The notes under the pieces: model-generated
What the model was told of the DNA's origin: nothing
The model's database searches: none
Seen by the model: the letters and a program-made list of their open reading frames with translations, nothing else
In this document: piece by piece, positions 16,492 to 23,906 of the stretch
How positions within the stretch are numbered: the first letter of the stretch is position 1
Layout: each line of letters starts with the position of its first letter
Position numbers and translations under genes: made by a program
IMG/VR virus record: IMGVR_UViG_3300046660_000803
Coordinates: 1 to 37,731 of that record
Origin: a virus
DNA: 37,731 nt
Strand: one strand, 5' to 3'

Positions 16492-17843
16492 CAGTAGTCC
16501 GTCGTGTAGTCGTCGAGGGCGGAGTGGTCCGCCACGTCGTGGTTGGTGCTCAGGTAGTCCACGGCCAGCATCCCGAACGAGTCAGCGCCATGGCTGGCCC
16601 AGTCGTGATTGGGGCCGAAGCCAATGTTTCGCTTCTCGTCGCGCTTTTCGTGATACCAGCCCAGCGCATCGCGCCCTGCCTCGGTCGCGTCCAAGGCCTC
16701 AGCGTCATCACCCTTGCGAGCATCCTTCACCGGCGTGTCGTTGAACCAGACGCTGGGGAACAGCCGGCGCGCAGCCTCAACACGGGTCATCGCCGCGCCC
16801 TGCCCCATGTTCGGGATCACCCTCACTTCAAACCCAGCCTTGCGCAGCTCGCTCTCGTAGCTGACCGCGAACACCTTGTCATGGGCCGCGCCGTCGTGGG
16901 GCAGCACGCACATGGCGCTGCTGAAGCCGTTCCGTCGCAGGAAGTCCACGTGGGTAGCCAGCGGCTGGCCGATCGCCTCGTAGTACCGCAGCACCCGCAC
17001 CTCCCGCCCGATGAACTGGACGATCCAGATGGCGCATGCATCGGCCTTGGCGCCGGTGCCGCCGATGTCCCAATACGCCCGCAGGGTCATCAGCGGGTCG
17101 ACCGCGACCCGGCTGATCCGCCCTTGTTCCTTCGCCGCAGCCAGGTCTTTCGCGAAGTACGCGCCGGCCACCGCGATCAGGTAGGCGCCGTCCCAGATGT
17201 GGGCGTACTGGTCGGGCTTTTCTTCGAAGTCCCGCAGGCGCTTACGCTTAAGCACCTCAGGGAATTTCAGGTTGTCGTGCCAGTTGATCTCGACGACCTT
17301 CACCAGCGGGTCGGTCGAGCGCCGGAACCTCTCAACCGCCGCCGACTTGCGCGCCGGGTTCCAGGTGATCCAGAGCTCAGCGTTCCATTCGTCGCCTTCC
17401 TCGCGAAGGGTCGGGCCCAGCGTGTCGAATGCCGTGTCCGTGACCGGCTCGGCCTCATCGACCCAGCACAACAGGATGCGGCCCTTCGACTTCACCGACC
17501 CGATGTTGCGATCCAGGCCAGCGAAGGAGAACCACACCCGACCATCGCGGCTCTTGATGAACTTCTCGCCGACGTTCCAGTACCGCGACAGCAGCGGATC
17601 GCCCTCGATCCCCCGCTTGACCTCCTCCAGCGAGGAGTCGTCCAGCGAATTCATGAACTGGCGCGCGCAGAGGATCTGCCCTCGAATGCCCGCCTGGCCG
17701 AACCGCATGCCCCACACTGCCGCCATGGTGGCGAACGACCTGGTCTTGCCCGAGCCTCGGCCGCCATATGCGCCGCGCACGTCCGCACGCCCCTGAAACA
17801 CCGGAATGAGCTTCGGGGGAAGCTCGATCCGCATCTCGGTCAT
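16491..17843 (-). CDS. Terminase large subunit (ATPase and nuclease)
   Basis: The protein has 450 aa, of the PBSX/Terminase_3 type. Walker A GGRGSGKT is at residues 27-34 and Walker B ILLCWVDE ends at Asp129-Glu130. A C-terminal RNase-H-like nuclease begins with AYWDIGG (Asp259) and KADACA (Asp268), with PHDGAAHDK (Asp317) and a final SHGADSFGM acidic site. It cuts concatemers and drives DNA into the procapsid. The start ATGA-overlaps the small subunit. Confidence 0.92.
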   Translation of the reverse strand: MTEMRIELPPKLIPVFQGRADVRGAYGGRGSGKTRSFATMAAVWGMRFGQAGIRGQILCARQFMNSLDDSSLEEVKRGIEGDPLLSRYWNVGEKFIKSRDGRVWFSFAGLDRNIGSVKSKGRILLCWVDEAEPVTDTAFDTLGPTLREEGDEWNAELWITWNPARKSAAVERFRRSTDPLVKVVEINWHDNLKFPEVLKRKRLRDFEEKPDQYAHIWDGAYLIAVAGAYFAKDLAAAKEQGRISRVAVDPLMTLRAYWDIGGTGAKADACAIWIVQFIGREVRVLRYYEAIGQPLATHVDFLRRNGFSSAMCVLPHDGAAHDKVFAVSYESELRKAGFEVRVIPNMGQGAAMTRVEAARRLFPSVWFNDTPVKDARKGDDAEALDATEAGRDALGWYHEKRDEKRNIGFGPNHDWASHGADSFGMLAVDYLSTNHDVADHSALDDYTTDY

Positions 17844-18094
17844 TTCATCGGCACAAGCTTGAACGAGGTCACCGTCTCCAGCGGACCGCCACCCTCACCT
17901 GTCACCTGCATGGGCAGCACACGGCCCAGCAGGCTCAGGAATGCTTTCGGTTCCTTCACCGCCTGGGCGGCCAGGTAGTCCACGCCGCCGTTGCGCTCCA
18001 GCGCCTCCAGGATCATCTCCCGGAGCTGCTTGTTGTTCTTGTCCAGCGAGCCCTTCGGACGGCCCGCGCCGGCACGCTTGCCTCCGGCTGCCAT
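17840..18094 (-). CDS. Terminase small subunit-like protein
   Basis: The protein has 84 aa. The basic N-terminus (GKRAGAGRPKGSLDKNN) followed by a short helical domain (QLREMILEALERNGGVDYLAAQAV) and KEPKAFLSLLGRVLPMQ matches small phage proteins that precede the large terminase and are annotated as small terminase or DUF5681-like. It would recognise the packaging site. GAGG lies eight bases before the ATG. Shorter than classical P22 gp3 (162 aa), so the call depends on context. Confidence 0.65.
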   Translation of the reverse strand: MAAGGKRAGAGRPKGSLDKNNKQLREMILEALERNGGVDYLAAQAVKEPKAFLSLLGRVLPMQVTGEGGGPLETVTSFKLVPMK

Positions 18095-18116
18095 AGCTGA
18101 TTCCTCTGATTCTTAT

Positions 18117-18509
18117 TCAGGGAGCCGGTACAGCAACCAGCTGCTCCGGCCCGTTCTGGTAGATGTCGCCGCTCATGACCCGAGCTGGCTGAATACGGAT
18201 GACGTGCCACACGCAGTAGCGCTCGCCATTGCTCAGCTCAGCGTCGAGCCGAATGCAGCAGTAGCCTTCGTACTGGGCGGCCAGCATGATCCACGCCTTG
18301 CGCCCCTGAACCACCGGAGCGGACATGGTGGCGTTGTAGCCGTCCTGCGTGTTCCAGGTGGCCTTGCTGATCGTCACGCCGGCCGGCAGCGCGCCGTTGA
18401 AGTCCGTCAGGAGCTGGCGCTTCTCCGGCGCGTAGATGCTGCCGTAGTGCACGCGATCCCGGTTGAACGCCGAGACGATGCACTTGGTGACGCGCCCCAT
18501 GTCACTCAC
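18117..18509 (-). CDS. Phage protein with single beta domain (fibre-tail-adaptor-like?)
   Basis: The protein has 130 aa. GTG 18509 is chosen because GAGG lies seven bases upstream; ATG 18500 is an alternative. Most of the chain reads as an Ig-like beta sandwich (LPAGVTISKATWNTQDG, APVVQGRKAWIMLAAQYEGYC, RLDAELSNGERYCVWHVIRI). Comparable beta domains are found in phage fibre-tail adaptor proteins, but I am not sure of the family. It lies between the spanins and the terminase, slightly overlapping Rz. Confidence 0.5.
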   Translation of the reverse strand: MSDMGRVTKCIVSAFNRDRVHYGSIYAPEKRQLLTDFNGALPAGVTISKATWNTQDGYNATMSAPVVQGRKAWIMLAAQYEGYCCIRLDAELSNGERYCVWHVIRIQPARVMSGDIYQNGPEQLVAVPAP

Positions 18510-18969
18510 GGTCTGCCCTCACCTGGGCTTGGAGCCCACGGACTTGGGCGTCGCACTCGGCTGCGGCTCCAACAATTCGGCCCGCACTTTGGCTTCGGTC
18601 GTCGGCTCCCGCATCAGAGATGGCGATACCGGCGCCAAGATCGGACACTCGGGCGGCCTCACAGCCCTGCCAGCGCTGCTGCAGCCGGGCAGACCCAGCA
18701 CGCAAGCCAGCAGCAACACCATCGCCGCTCCGCTTCGCATCTTCCTTCTCCTGCTCGTATTGGGTGGCCACCTGCTCGGCGCGCTTCACGCGCTTGCGCT
18801 CGACGTCGATGATTCCCCGGGCGTTATCGCGCTGGGCGACCGCCACGTCCCGGTCAGTTTCGGCCGAAAGCTGGGCCCGCTCCGCCTGGGCGACAGTGCC
18901 GCGCTGCCAGATGGCGAGCAGCAGCAAGCCGGCGATGACCGCAAGCAGGATGCGGATGATGACGGTCAT
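18502..18969 (-). CDS. Rz: Inner-membrane spanin Rz
   Basis: The protein has 155 aa. An N-terminal transmembrane helix (residues ~4-21, ILLAVIAGLLLLAIW) is followed by a long charged coiled coil (AQAERAQLSAETDRDVAVAQ onward) and a low-complexity C-terminus. With the embedded Rz1 it forms the spanin complex that fuses inner and outer membranes at the end of lysis. It overlaps the holin-like gene by one base at its start. The arrangement, with a lipoprotein ORF in another frame inside it, is diagnostic. Confidence 0.85.
   Translation of the reverse strand: MTVIIRILLAVIAGLLLLAIWQRGTVAQAERAQLSAETDRDVAVAQRDNARGIIDVERKRVKRAEQVATQYEQEKEDAKRSGDGVAAGLRAGSARLQQRWQGCEAARVSDLGAGIAISDAGADDRSQSAGRIVGAAAECDAQVRGLQAQVRADRE
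18519..18740 (-). CDS. Rz1: Outer-membrane spanin lipoprotein Rz1, embedded in Rz
   Basis: The protein has 73 aa, in a different reading frame, wholly inside Rz. The signal peptide ends in a lipobox LPGC (Cys20), and the mature part is Pro-rich (RPPECPILAPVSPSL, LEPQPSATPK), as in known Rz1 proteins. It would be anchored in the outer membrane and join Rz in the periplasm. Confidence 0.85.
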   Translation of the reverse strand: MRSGAAMVLLLACVLGLPGCSSAGRAVRPPECPILAPVSPSLMREPTTEAKVRAELLEPQPSATPKSVGSKPR

Positions 18970-19292
18970 CAGGTGGGCTCCGGCGGGATGACGGCGCCAA
19001 CCTGGCGCATGGCCGACTCCAACGTCATGACGCGCAGGCGAAGCTTGTGGGCCTCCTCCTGTGCTGCCATACGCAGGCTGATCTCCTGGGTGAGCTGGGC
19101 AGTGGTTGCGGCCTGCGATTCCTCTAGAGACTTGACCCGCGACACCAACCCATTCAGCAGGTCGACGTTCGCGTCGGTTTCAGTGCGGTCCTTCCGGCGC
19201 GTGGCCAGGACACCCCAGATTTCACGGGTCGCCCAAAGCGAGAACGCGCCGCCGGCCACCCACCAGGGCGCTGTCGTCGGGTCGCCGTCCAT
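18969..19292 (-). CDS. Holin-like membrane protein with coiled coil
   Basis: The protein has 107 aa; ATG 19292 overlaps the lysozyme stop in TGATG, while an in-frame TTG one codon earlier is unlikely. One hydrophobic segment (PWWVAGGAFSLWATREIWGVL, ~9-29) is followed by a ~65-residue charged coiled coil and a Pro-rich end. Position between lysozyme and spanins suggests a holin, but with a single membrane span; a membrane anchor protein is the alternative. No other holin candidate is present in this cassette. Confidence 0.55.
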   Translation of the reverse strand: MDGDPTTAPWWVAGGAFSLWATREIWGVLATRRKDRTETDANVDLLNGLVSRVKSLEESQAATTAQLTQEISLRMAAQEEAHKLRLRVMTLESAMRQVGAVIPPEPT

Positions 19293-19738
19293 CAAGCAGC
19301 CTCACCACGGAACACGCGCTGCTCATCGTCGCGCCGATTGACCAGGCCCTGCATCACCTTGCCGCTTGCGCGCTTCCACTTCGGGAACTCGGCAGCAGCG
19401 CCGGCGATGTCGCCAGCGTTGAACTTGCGCAGCAGGGTCGAATCCTTGAAGGCGCCGACGCCGATGTTGTAGGCCAAGCTGGTCATGGCGCCGAGCTGGG
19501 CGTCGGTGGCCGGCTTGCGCAGCACGGACCGGACGCCCTTCAGGAACCGGTCGGCGTCGATCGCCAATCGGTCATCGGCCTGGCGCTGGCTCCAGCGGAC
19601 ACCCTTCTGGATACCGGGGCCGGTCGCGCCGTAGCCGATGGTCCAAGGGTCACCGCCAGACGCGGGATCCGGGTACGCCTCCAGACGGCACCCCTCCCAC
19701 CGCTTTATCAGTGAGACGGCATGCGCGAGGGCGGACAT
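19292..19738 (-). CDS. Endolysin, phage lysozyme (GH24, T4-type)
   Basis: The protein has 148 aa. ATG 19738 is chosen for GGAG six bases upstream. The T4-lysozyme catalytic pattern is present: WEG with Glu15, AYPDP with Asp24 and WTIGYG with Thr33; SLAYNIGVGAF and LVNRRDDEQRVF are typical later motifs. It cleaves the glycan chain of peptidoglycan. No signal or signal-anchor-release segment is seen, so it needs the holin to reach the periplasm. First gene of the late operon after a terminator. Confidence 0.92.
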   Translation of the reverse strand: MSALAHAVSLIKRWEGCRLEAYPDPASGGDPWTIGYGATGPGIQKGVRWSQRQADDRLAIDADRFLKGVRSVLRKPATDAQLGAMTSLAYNIGVGAFKDSTLLRKFNAGDIAGAAAEFPKWKRASGKVMQGLVNRRDDEQRVFRGEAA

Positions 19739-19749
19739 TCGGACTCCGG

Positions 19750-19780
19750 AAAAAGAAAAAGCCCCCGGAGGTCCGGAGGC
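19750..19780 (-). terminator. Intrinsic terminator before the late operon
   Basis: On the minus strand the stem GCCTCCGGA/TCCGGGGGC (9 bp including one T-G pair, 2-base loop, 19780-19761) is followed by TTTTTCTTTTT (19760-19750). It lies between the Q-like gene and the lysozyme, in the place of the lambda tR' terminator. The lysozyme SD follows within two bases. Confidence 0.8.
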
Positions 19781-19802
19781 TTCTATGTCACAGTGCCTGA
19801 AA

Positions 19803-19831
19803 ATGTAAGTTATAGGTGCGCACCTCGTCAA
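19803..19831 (-). promoter_or_regulatory. Candidate late promoter with 12-bp palindrome in the spacer
   Basis: Reading the minus strand: TTGACG (19831-19826), 17 bases, TTACAT (19808-19803); an alternative -10 TATAAC sits at 19814-19809. Directly next to the -35 lies a perfect palindrome AGGTGCGCACCT (19825-19814). It is placed as lambda pR', between a Q-like gene and the terminator ahead of the lysis genes. Hexamer matches are moderate, so the call is tentative. Confidence 0.45.
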
Positions 19832-19857
19832 CGAAGGCGCATGGAATTCGAATCAAA

Positions 19858-20292
19858 TCAGGCGGCGATCGCCATCGATATACCGCGCAGCGCGCCCTTC
19901 ACTTCGGAGAACGCGATTTCGTGCAGCGTGAGGTAGTGCCGCTGGCTCACCGGCTTCTGCCCGACGTAAGCCAGTAGCAGGTTCGCCGTCTCCCAGCGCT
20001 CGACCTTCCGCCTGCCCATGCCACAGTAGTAGGCGCGCAGCACGCACGTCAGGCCCACCTGGTCGCGGGCGATGCTGGCCACGATGTCTTCAATCCGCTG
20101 TGCCCGAATGTCCGTCTCCAGTGGCTTGAACCCCTGCACGCGCCCGGGCATCTCGCCCTGGTGCTCGATCAGGACCGCAAGCAGGTTCTTCGACTGGTGC
20201 CCCAGGTACTCGCAGTCGCGGTGAAGGGCGAATTCCCTGCCCCAGTGCTCCAGCTCCGCTCGCGCATAGGCGCCAAAGGTGTCAACTTGCAT
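19858..20292 (-). CDS. Putative late-gene antiterminator (Q-like)
   Basis: The protein has 144 aa. ATG 20292 has a strong GGGGGAG site four bases upstream. The chain is mostly helical with a conserved-looking core LTCVLRAYYCGMGRRKVERWETANLLL, which resembles the DYYVFG-type helix-turn-helix of phage antitermination Q proteins. It is the last gene of the early-right operon, followed by a promoter candidate and a terminator, exactly the Q position in lambda. Identity is inferred mainly from place. Confidence 0.45.
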   Translation of the reverse strand: MQVDTFGAYARAELEHWGREFALHRDCEYLGHQSKNLLAVLIEHQGEMPGRVQGFKPLETDIRAQRIEDIVASIARDQVGLTCVLRAYYCGMGRRKVERWETANLLLAYVGQKPVSQRHYLTLHEIAFSEVKGALRGISMAIAA

Positions 20293-20527
20293 GGGGCTCC
20301 CCCTGTTTCTGTGTCGTGTACTTCCGGGCCGCTCGCCCGAAGGCGTACCGCTTACTGCCGTGCCTACCTACCATCTGGATTAGCCCGCGGCGCGCCATCT
20401 GGCCCACGTCAGCGGATACCAGCAACCGTGCAGCGCCGCTGGCGCCCATCCCTTCGCAGATGTCGCCCATGAAGTGCCAGCCGCGGTGCTCGGCCAGCCA
20501 CTGTCGTATCTGTGCCGCGCGGGTCAT
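20282..20527 (-). CDS. Small winged-helix-like DNA-binding protein
   Basis: The protein has 81 aa with start ATG 20527 overlapping the rusA-like stop (ATGA). The sequence ([57 protein letters not shown]) reads as a winged-helix domain: two helices, a recognition-like helix, then a beta wing. Such small proteins occur among nin-region genes and may regulate transcription. The exact role is unknown. Confidence 0.6.
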   Translation of the reverse strand: MTRAAQIRQWLAEHRGWHFMGDICEGMGASGAARLLVSADVGQMARRGLIQMVGRHGSKRYAFGRAARKYTTQKQGEPHAS

Positions 20528-20907
20528 CCCTCGGGCCCTCCGCTCAGGCGCACGACCACCTGGCCGCCCTTGCGCACCTCGGTGCTGACCAGCGGATGGC
20601 TCACGAAGCGCTTGTCGTCGATGCCCAGGGCGTCGGCGATGCCGTCCCGGTAGGGCTTGAACCGGGCGAGCATGTTGTCGTCGTCGGGCAGGCGCTTGGT
20701 GGGCGGGTGGAAGGTGACCCACAGATGGATGCGGCCCTCGGGCAGTTCGAAACCCGGCCAGCCGCCGTGGCCGTACGAGTTCCGATATCGGGCCATCGTC
20801 GCGGCCAGGCTCCGAGCTGCCGCAGCTGCCCGCGCCTTGACGCTCCAGTGCACCCGGCCATTGGGCGACAGCTCTTTGCTGGGCCAGGGCAGGATCAGCT
20901 CGCTCAT
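20524..20907 (-). CDS. rusA: RusA-family Holliday-junction resolvase
   Basis: The protein has 127 aa; start ATG 20907 overlaps the upstream stop. RusA signature: LSPNGRVHW near the N-terminus, RLPDDDN (Asp75-77), Lys84 in FKPYRDGI, and ALGIDDKRF (Asp97-98). RusA is a dimeric endonuclease that resolves Holliday junctions, here probably for phage recombination and removal of branched DNA before packaging. It lies in the nin-like cluster with NinB and a YbcO-like nuclease. Confidence 0.9.
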   Translation of the reverse strand: MSELILPWPSKELSPNGRVHWSVKARAAAAARSLAATMARYRNSYGHGGWPGFELPEGRIHLWVTFHPPTKRLPDDDNMLARFKPYRDGIADALGIDDKRFVSHPLVSTEVRKGGQVVVRLSGGPEG

Positions 20908-21212
20908 GCCGCCACCCTGATCAGGCCCTGCTGCCACAGCTGCAGCATCGTGCGGTCGTGGGCGCGCTGCCAGATCTCCGCCTTCTCCTCGCGGGTGAAG
21001 CGCCGGCCCTGGTCGAGCTCGCGGTGGCATGCCCGGCAGCCGCTGGCGAAGAAGCAGTCGTGCGCCTTGAGCGCCCCGCCCTTCCCGTGCCGGCTCTGGT
21101 TGCTGTGGCAGGGTTCGCCCGGGCCGCCCTGGCAGGTGCCCTCAATCTGAAGCGTGCAGTCGAGCTCGTAGGCCATATCGAGCAGGTCGCGGTTTCGGTA
21201 GTTGCTGTGCAT
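20904..21212 (-). CDS. YbcO/DUF1364-like putative nuclease
   Basis: The protein has 102 aa with start ATG 21212 in a TGATG overlap. It begins [19 protein letters not shown] and carries a Cys/His set ([37 protein letters not shown]) followed by [11 protein letters not shown]. This is the DUF1364 family, whose member YbcO has an HNH-like fold with bound metal. It is common in lambdoid nin regions; a DNase function is likely but untested. Confidence 0.85.
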   Translation of the reverse strand: MHSNYRNRDLLDMAYELDCTLQIEGTCQGGPGEPCHSNQSRHGKGGALKAHDCFFASGCRACHRELDQGRRFTREEKAEIWQRAHDRTMLQLWQQGLIRVAA

Positions 21213-21418
21213 CAGCACCCCTCCCGCTTGATCACGTGACCGCACCGAGTGCACACGTCGCAGATGTACGTCTCTATCCGGTAGGCCTCGATTACCCTCG
21301 CCAGCGCTTGCGCGGTGGTATTGCCCTCGATGTTGATCCTGCCTATGCCGGGGCGGGTATCCCATCGAGCGCGGTAACGGTGGCCTAGCCAGCTCCGGCA
21401 CTTTTGCATGGTGTCCAT
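21212..21418 (-). CDS. Small zinc-ribbon-like hypothetical protein, 68 aa
   Basis: Start ATG 21418 overlaps the NinB stop (TGATG), and the stop overlaps the next start in the same way, so translation is coupled. The N-terminal half (CRSWLGHRYRARWD) is basic. The C-terminus carries CDVCTRCGHVIKREGC, four cysteines that could bind a zinc ion. I do not recognise a named family. A DNA- or RNA-binding role is possible given the nin context. Confidence 0.7.
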   Translation of the reverse strand: MDTMQKCRSWLGHRYRARWDTRPGIGRINIEGNTTAQALARVIEAYRIETYICDVCTRCGHVIKREGC

Positions 21419-21897
21419 CACGCAGCCCTCCGCACCGGCCCGAAGTCGGCCATCTCGTCCTGCGCGCGGGCGGACCACTTCACGCCGCGCTCGGCGCCGA
21501 AGGCGTGCACGAACTCCAGCAGGTCGCCCATCTTCCTGCGGCTGTACTGGCTGGTCCGGGCACCGAGCATCACCGTGCCACCGCCGATACCCTGGGCCAT
21601 CTTCGTTTCGCCCTCGAACGCCGCGGTCAGCACCGCCTTCCAGGAATCGGAGGACATCAGGCTGATCGTCCAGTTGCCGGCGGCGTCGGTGTGCGGCCAC
21701 TCGACCTGGCGCGCGATGTCGGCCAGCGTCGCCCACATCGCCGAGTTCGCGTCCAGCGTGCGCTTCGGCTCGCGAACCTCGATGTCGAACTGCTCGCCGG
21801 CGGCGGCCCGATGCCGGATTTCCGATATCGCCCCGTCGATCACCAGCGGCAGGCGGGGGTTGTCGCGGCGCACCGCGAATAGGCGCTTGTCGGTCAC
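21418..21897 (-). CDS. ninB: NinB recombination protein
   Basis: The protein has 159 aa. NinB features: LDANSAMWATLADIARQVEWP in the middle and GARTSQYSRRKMGDLLEFVHAFGAERGV near the end, almost the family's usual wording. NinB (Orf) of lambda replaces the host RecFOR mediators and helps load recombinase on SSB-coated DNA. It works here with RecT and YqaJ from the other early operon. The start ATGA-overlaps the preceding gene. Confidence 0.92.
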   Translation of the reverse strand: MTDKRLFAVRRDNPRLPLVIDGAISEIRHRAAAGEQFDIEVREPKRTLDANSAMWATLADIARQVEWPHTDAAGNWTISLMSSDSWKAVLTAAFEGETKMAQGIGGGTVMLGARTSQYSRRKMGDLLEFVHAFGAERGVKWSARAQDEMADFGPVRRAA

Positions 21898-22229
21898 GGC
21901 GACACCTCCGGGCGACCGGCGAGCGCAGCCGCAATCCGGCTTAGCGAAAGCTCATATCCGCCAATGCTTGGATTTCCCTTCACCACTCGTCGTGCATCAA
22001 GCACGCGAATCAGCACATAGCCCTCGGGCGGCGTGAGGGCGGCGCTCGCGTGCTCTTGCGGGGTATCGAAACCCCAGCGAAGAAGCTGAGCTATCGCCTG
22101 CAACTCGCCTTCGTAACTCTCCAGGTCTTCCCCTCCGCGTACGTTCTCGGCTTCGCAATGGAAGCCCCGCTCGCCAAGCGTCATCGCCAGCAGCTCCCGC
22201 GCCCTCTTCTCGATGTCGTTCATGCGCAT
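21894..22229 (-). CDS. Hypothetical early protein, 111 aa
   Basis: ATG 22229 is preferred over 22223 because GAGG stands five bases upstream of it. The first 35 residues (NDIEKRARELLAMTLGERGF) form an amphipathic helix. The middle segment (TPPEGYVLIRVLDARRV) is a motif seen in many modular phage early proteins. The gene follows a HTH gene in a cassette that is repeated in inverse orientation near 32.6-32.8 kb. Function unknown. Confidence 0.65.
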   Translation of the reverse strand: MRMNDIEKRARELLAMTLGERGFHCEAENVRGGEDLESYEGELQAIAQLLRWGFDTPQEHASAALTPPEGYVLIRVLDARRVVKGNPSIGGYELSLSRIAAALAGRPEVSP

Positions 22230-22456
22230 TTCGTCCTCGGGTGCAACTTGGTGGGCTGGTAGTCGCGCACCTTGCGGGTGTAGACGACGCGGCGCTCAAG
22301 GCCGAGCTTCTCCAGCACTTCGTGGCTCGGGTTGGTCTTGCTGCCATCTGCCAGGCGCGACAGGTAGGCAACGTCGATGCCGAAGTTCTTGGCCGCCTGT
22401 CGCAGCGAGCCGGACAGCTCTACCTCGAAGTCGATTACCTGCTTCAGGGTCACTTC
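22218..22456 (-). repeat. Inverted-repeat copy 1 (HTH cassette)
   Basis: These 239 bases are an imperfect inverted copy of 32582-32820. They cover the HTH coding region and the start of the following gene. At protein level 61 of 80 residues agree over the HTH region; near the 3' end DNA identity runs reach more than 20 bases. Confidence 0.85.
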
Positions 22457-22462
22457 GTTCAT
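22220..22462 (-). CDS. HTH (YdaS/Cro-like) regulator, 80 aa; paralogue of the C-terminus of the 32156-32818 product
   Basis: The protein begins at ATG 22462. An HTH reads from TLKQVIDFEVELSGSLRQAA to VAYLSRLADGSKTNPS, with a turn typical of Cro/YdaS-type domains. The basic tail ends in YTRKVRDYQPTKLHPRTKCA. The same domain forms the last 80 residues of the plus-strand gene at 32156-32818. It may compete for the same DNA sites as its paralogue; this is inference. Confidence 0.8.
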   Translation of the reverse strand: MNEVTLKQVIDFEVELSGSLRQAAKNFGIDVAYLSRLADGSKTNPSHEVLEKLGLERRVVYTRKVRDYQPTKLHPRTKCA

Positions 22463-22638
22463 GCCGCCCTCCTCTTGATCTCGCCGTCTCGCTCGTCCCA
22501 GCCGGCCTGCCATGCCTTGCGCAGCTCGTGACCGTCTGGACCCATTTCGAACATCGGGACCGACGCGCGGTCCTTGTGCCCTTCCCGCATGTTTCGGCCG
22601 GCTTGGTGGGCGCGGCGCAGTTCCTGTGACGTCACCAT
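22459..22638 (-). CDS. Small RMF/CrpP-like protein, 59 aa
   Basis: Start ATG 22638 lies seven bases inside the helicase 3' end, and the stop overlaps the start of the HTH gene in ATGA. The pattern A-H-Q-A-G-x-x-x-x-x-G, a short central stretch with Pro, and LRKAWQAGWDE is that of ribosome-modulation-factor-like and CrpP-like small proteins common in phages. RMF itself dimerises ribosomes; the phage versions are largely uncharacterised. The call rests on this short pattern alone. Confidence 0.65.
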   Translation of the reverse strand: MVTSQELRRAHQAGRNMREGHKDRASVPMFEMGPDGHELRKAWQAGWDERDGEIKRRAA

Positions 22639-23906
22639 TTGTCACCGCCGACGTCACAGAAGCGCATCGTTTCGTCGATGAAGCGCACCTTCTTGAACCC
22701 GGTCGGCCCGTGCCGGTTCTTCTCGATCAGCACCTCGGCCATGCCACGGTCCGGCGACTCGCGGTTGTAGACCTCATCGCGGTAGAGCATCAGGATCTGG
22801 TCGGCCTCGCGGGTGAGCTCGTCGCTGTTGGCGAGGTCGCCGGCGTTCGGCCGCTTGTCGCCGGTACGCTGGTCGACGGTCTTCACCACCTGCGCCAGGG
22901 CGATCACCGGAATCTGCAGGTCGCGGGCCAGGTTCTTCATGCCGCGAGCGACCTGCGACACCTCTGTGATGCGGTCGGCGCGCGGCACGCTGATGCGCTG
23001 CGCGTAGTCGATGAACAAGATTCCGATGTCGTGGGTGTGCTTCCACTTCCGGGCGATGCCGACCAGCTCGTCCAGCGTCACTGCCGACCGGTCGTATATC
23101 CACATGTCGCGGGCGACGGCGCTCGCCATGCCCGACTGCAGGCGGGACCAGTCCTCGTCCTCCAGCTGTCCGTTGCGCAGCCGCGAGGCGGCAACGGACG
23201 ACACCAGGGAGAGGCGGCGCAGTGCCAGCTGCACTGCGGGCTGCTCGGCGCTGATGACGCCCGGGCGCTTGCCGGCATCGGCAGCGGCTTCGATCAAGCC
23301 GCCGAGGAACGCGGTTTTGCCCATGGCCGGGCGACCACCGATGATCGTCAGGTCGCTGTCGTGCCAGCCGCCCAGGATCTCGTCCAGCGCGGTAAGCCCA
23401 GTCGGGATGCCTGGCAGTCGCCCGCCGTTGGCGAAATTACGGTCCACCTCGCGCCAGGCCTGTTGCAGCGCCTGCTTGCCGGTGTACTCGCAGGCGGTGA
23501 CCGTGGCGTTCAGCGCCAGCAGCCGGCCGGCGGCAACGTCCACCGCGTCGGTTTCGCCAGCACGGGCAGCCGACACCAGCTCCAGGCCAACCTGCACGGC
23601 CTCGCGGCGGCGCCAGTTCTCGCGGACGATCTCGGCATAGGCCACGACTGCCGAGGAGCCCGGCACGTTGCTGGCCAGGTGCACGGCGAAGTCGAAGTCC
23701 TCCGGCGATGCCTCGCCGATGGTCACCGAGTCGGCCGGCTCGCCAGCCAGCACGCGGTCGCGGATCAGGCCGAACACCCGGGCGCGCTGCGGGCTGGTGA
23801 AGTGGTCGACGCTCACCAGCGGGGCGACGTCGTGGAACCGCATGTTGTCCAGCAGCAGGCCGCCAATCACGGCCTCTTCGGCGAAGGCAGGGGTCACGTT
23901 GCTCAC
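22632..23906 (-). CDS. dnaB-like: Replicative DNA helicase, DnaB-like
   Basis: The protein has 424 aa. The N-terminal domain (FAEEAVIGGLLLDNMRFHDVAPLV) and the RecA-like motor follow DnaB. Walker A GGRPAMGKT is at 190-198 after PTGLTALDEILGGW; GILFIDYAQ near residue 300 is Walker B; a DnaB-type ALAQ motif and EADQILMLYRDEVYN follow. It unwinds DNA at the fork and makes the phage independent of the host helicase. The start overlaps the stop of the initiator gene. Confidence 0.92.
   Translation of the reverse strand: MSNVTPAFAEEAVIGGLLLDNMRFHDVAPLVSVDHFTSPQRARVFGLIRDRVLAGEPADSVTIGEASPEDFDFAVHLASNVPGSSAVVAYAEIVRENWRRREAVQVGLELVSAARAGETDAVDVAAGRLLALNATVTACEYTGKQALQQAWREVDRNFANGGRLPGIPTGLTALDEILGGWHDSDLTIIGGRPAMGKTAFLGGLIEAAADAGKRPGVISAEQPAVQLALRRLSLVSSVAASRLRNGQLEDEDWSRLQSGMASAVARDMWIYDRSAVTLDELVGIARKWKHTHDIGILFIDYAQRISVPRADRITEVSQVARGMKNLARDLQIPVIALAQVVKTVDQRTGDKRPNAGDLANSDELTREADQILMLYRDEVYNRESPDRGMAEVLIEKNRHGPTGFKKVRFIDETMRFCDVGGDKW

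Noticed and set aside
15124-17978. Plus-strand open frames of more than 450 codons opposite portal and terminase
   Set aside because: Both lie antisense to motif-bearing genes and show only His/Arg/Leu-rich shadow sequence.
20601-20861. Ser/Thr/Pro-rich minus-strand frame inside the rusA gene
   Set aside because: Off-frame shadow of the RusA coding region, whose catalytic Asp motif is in the other frame.
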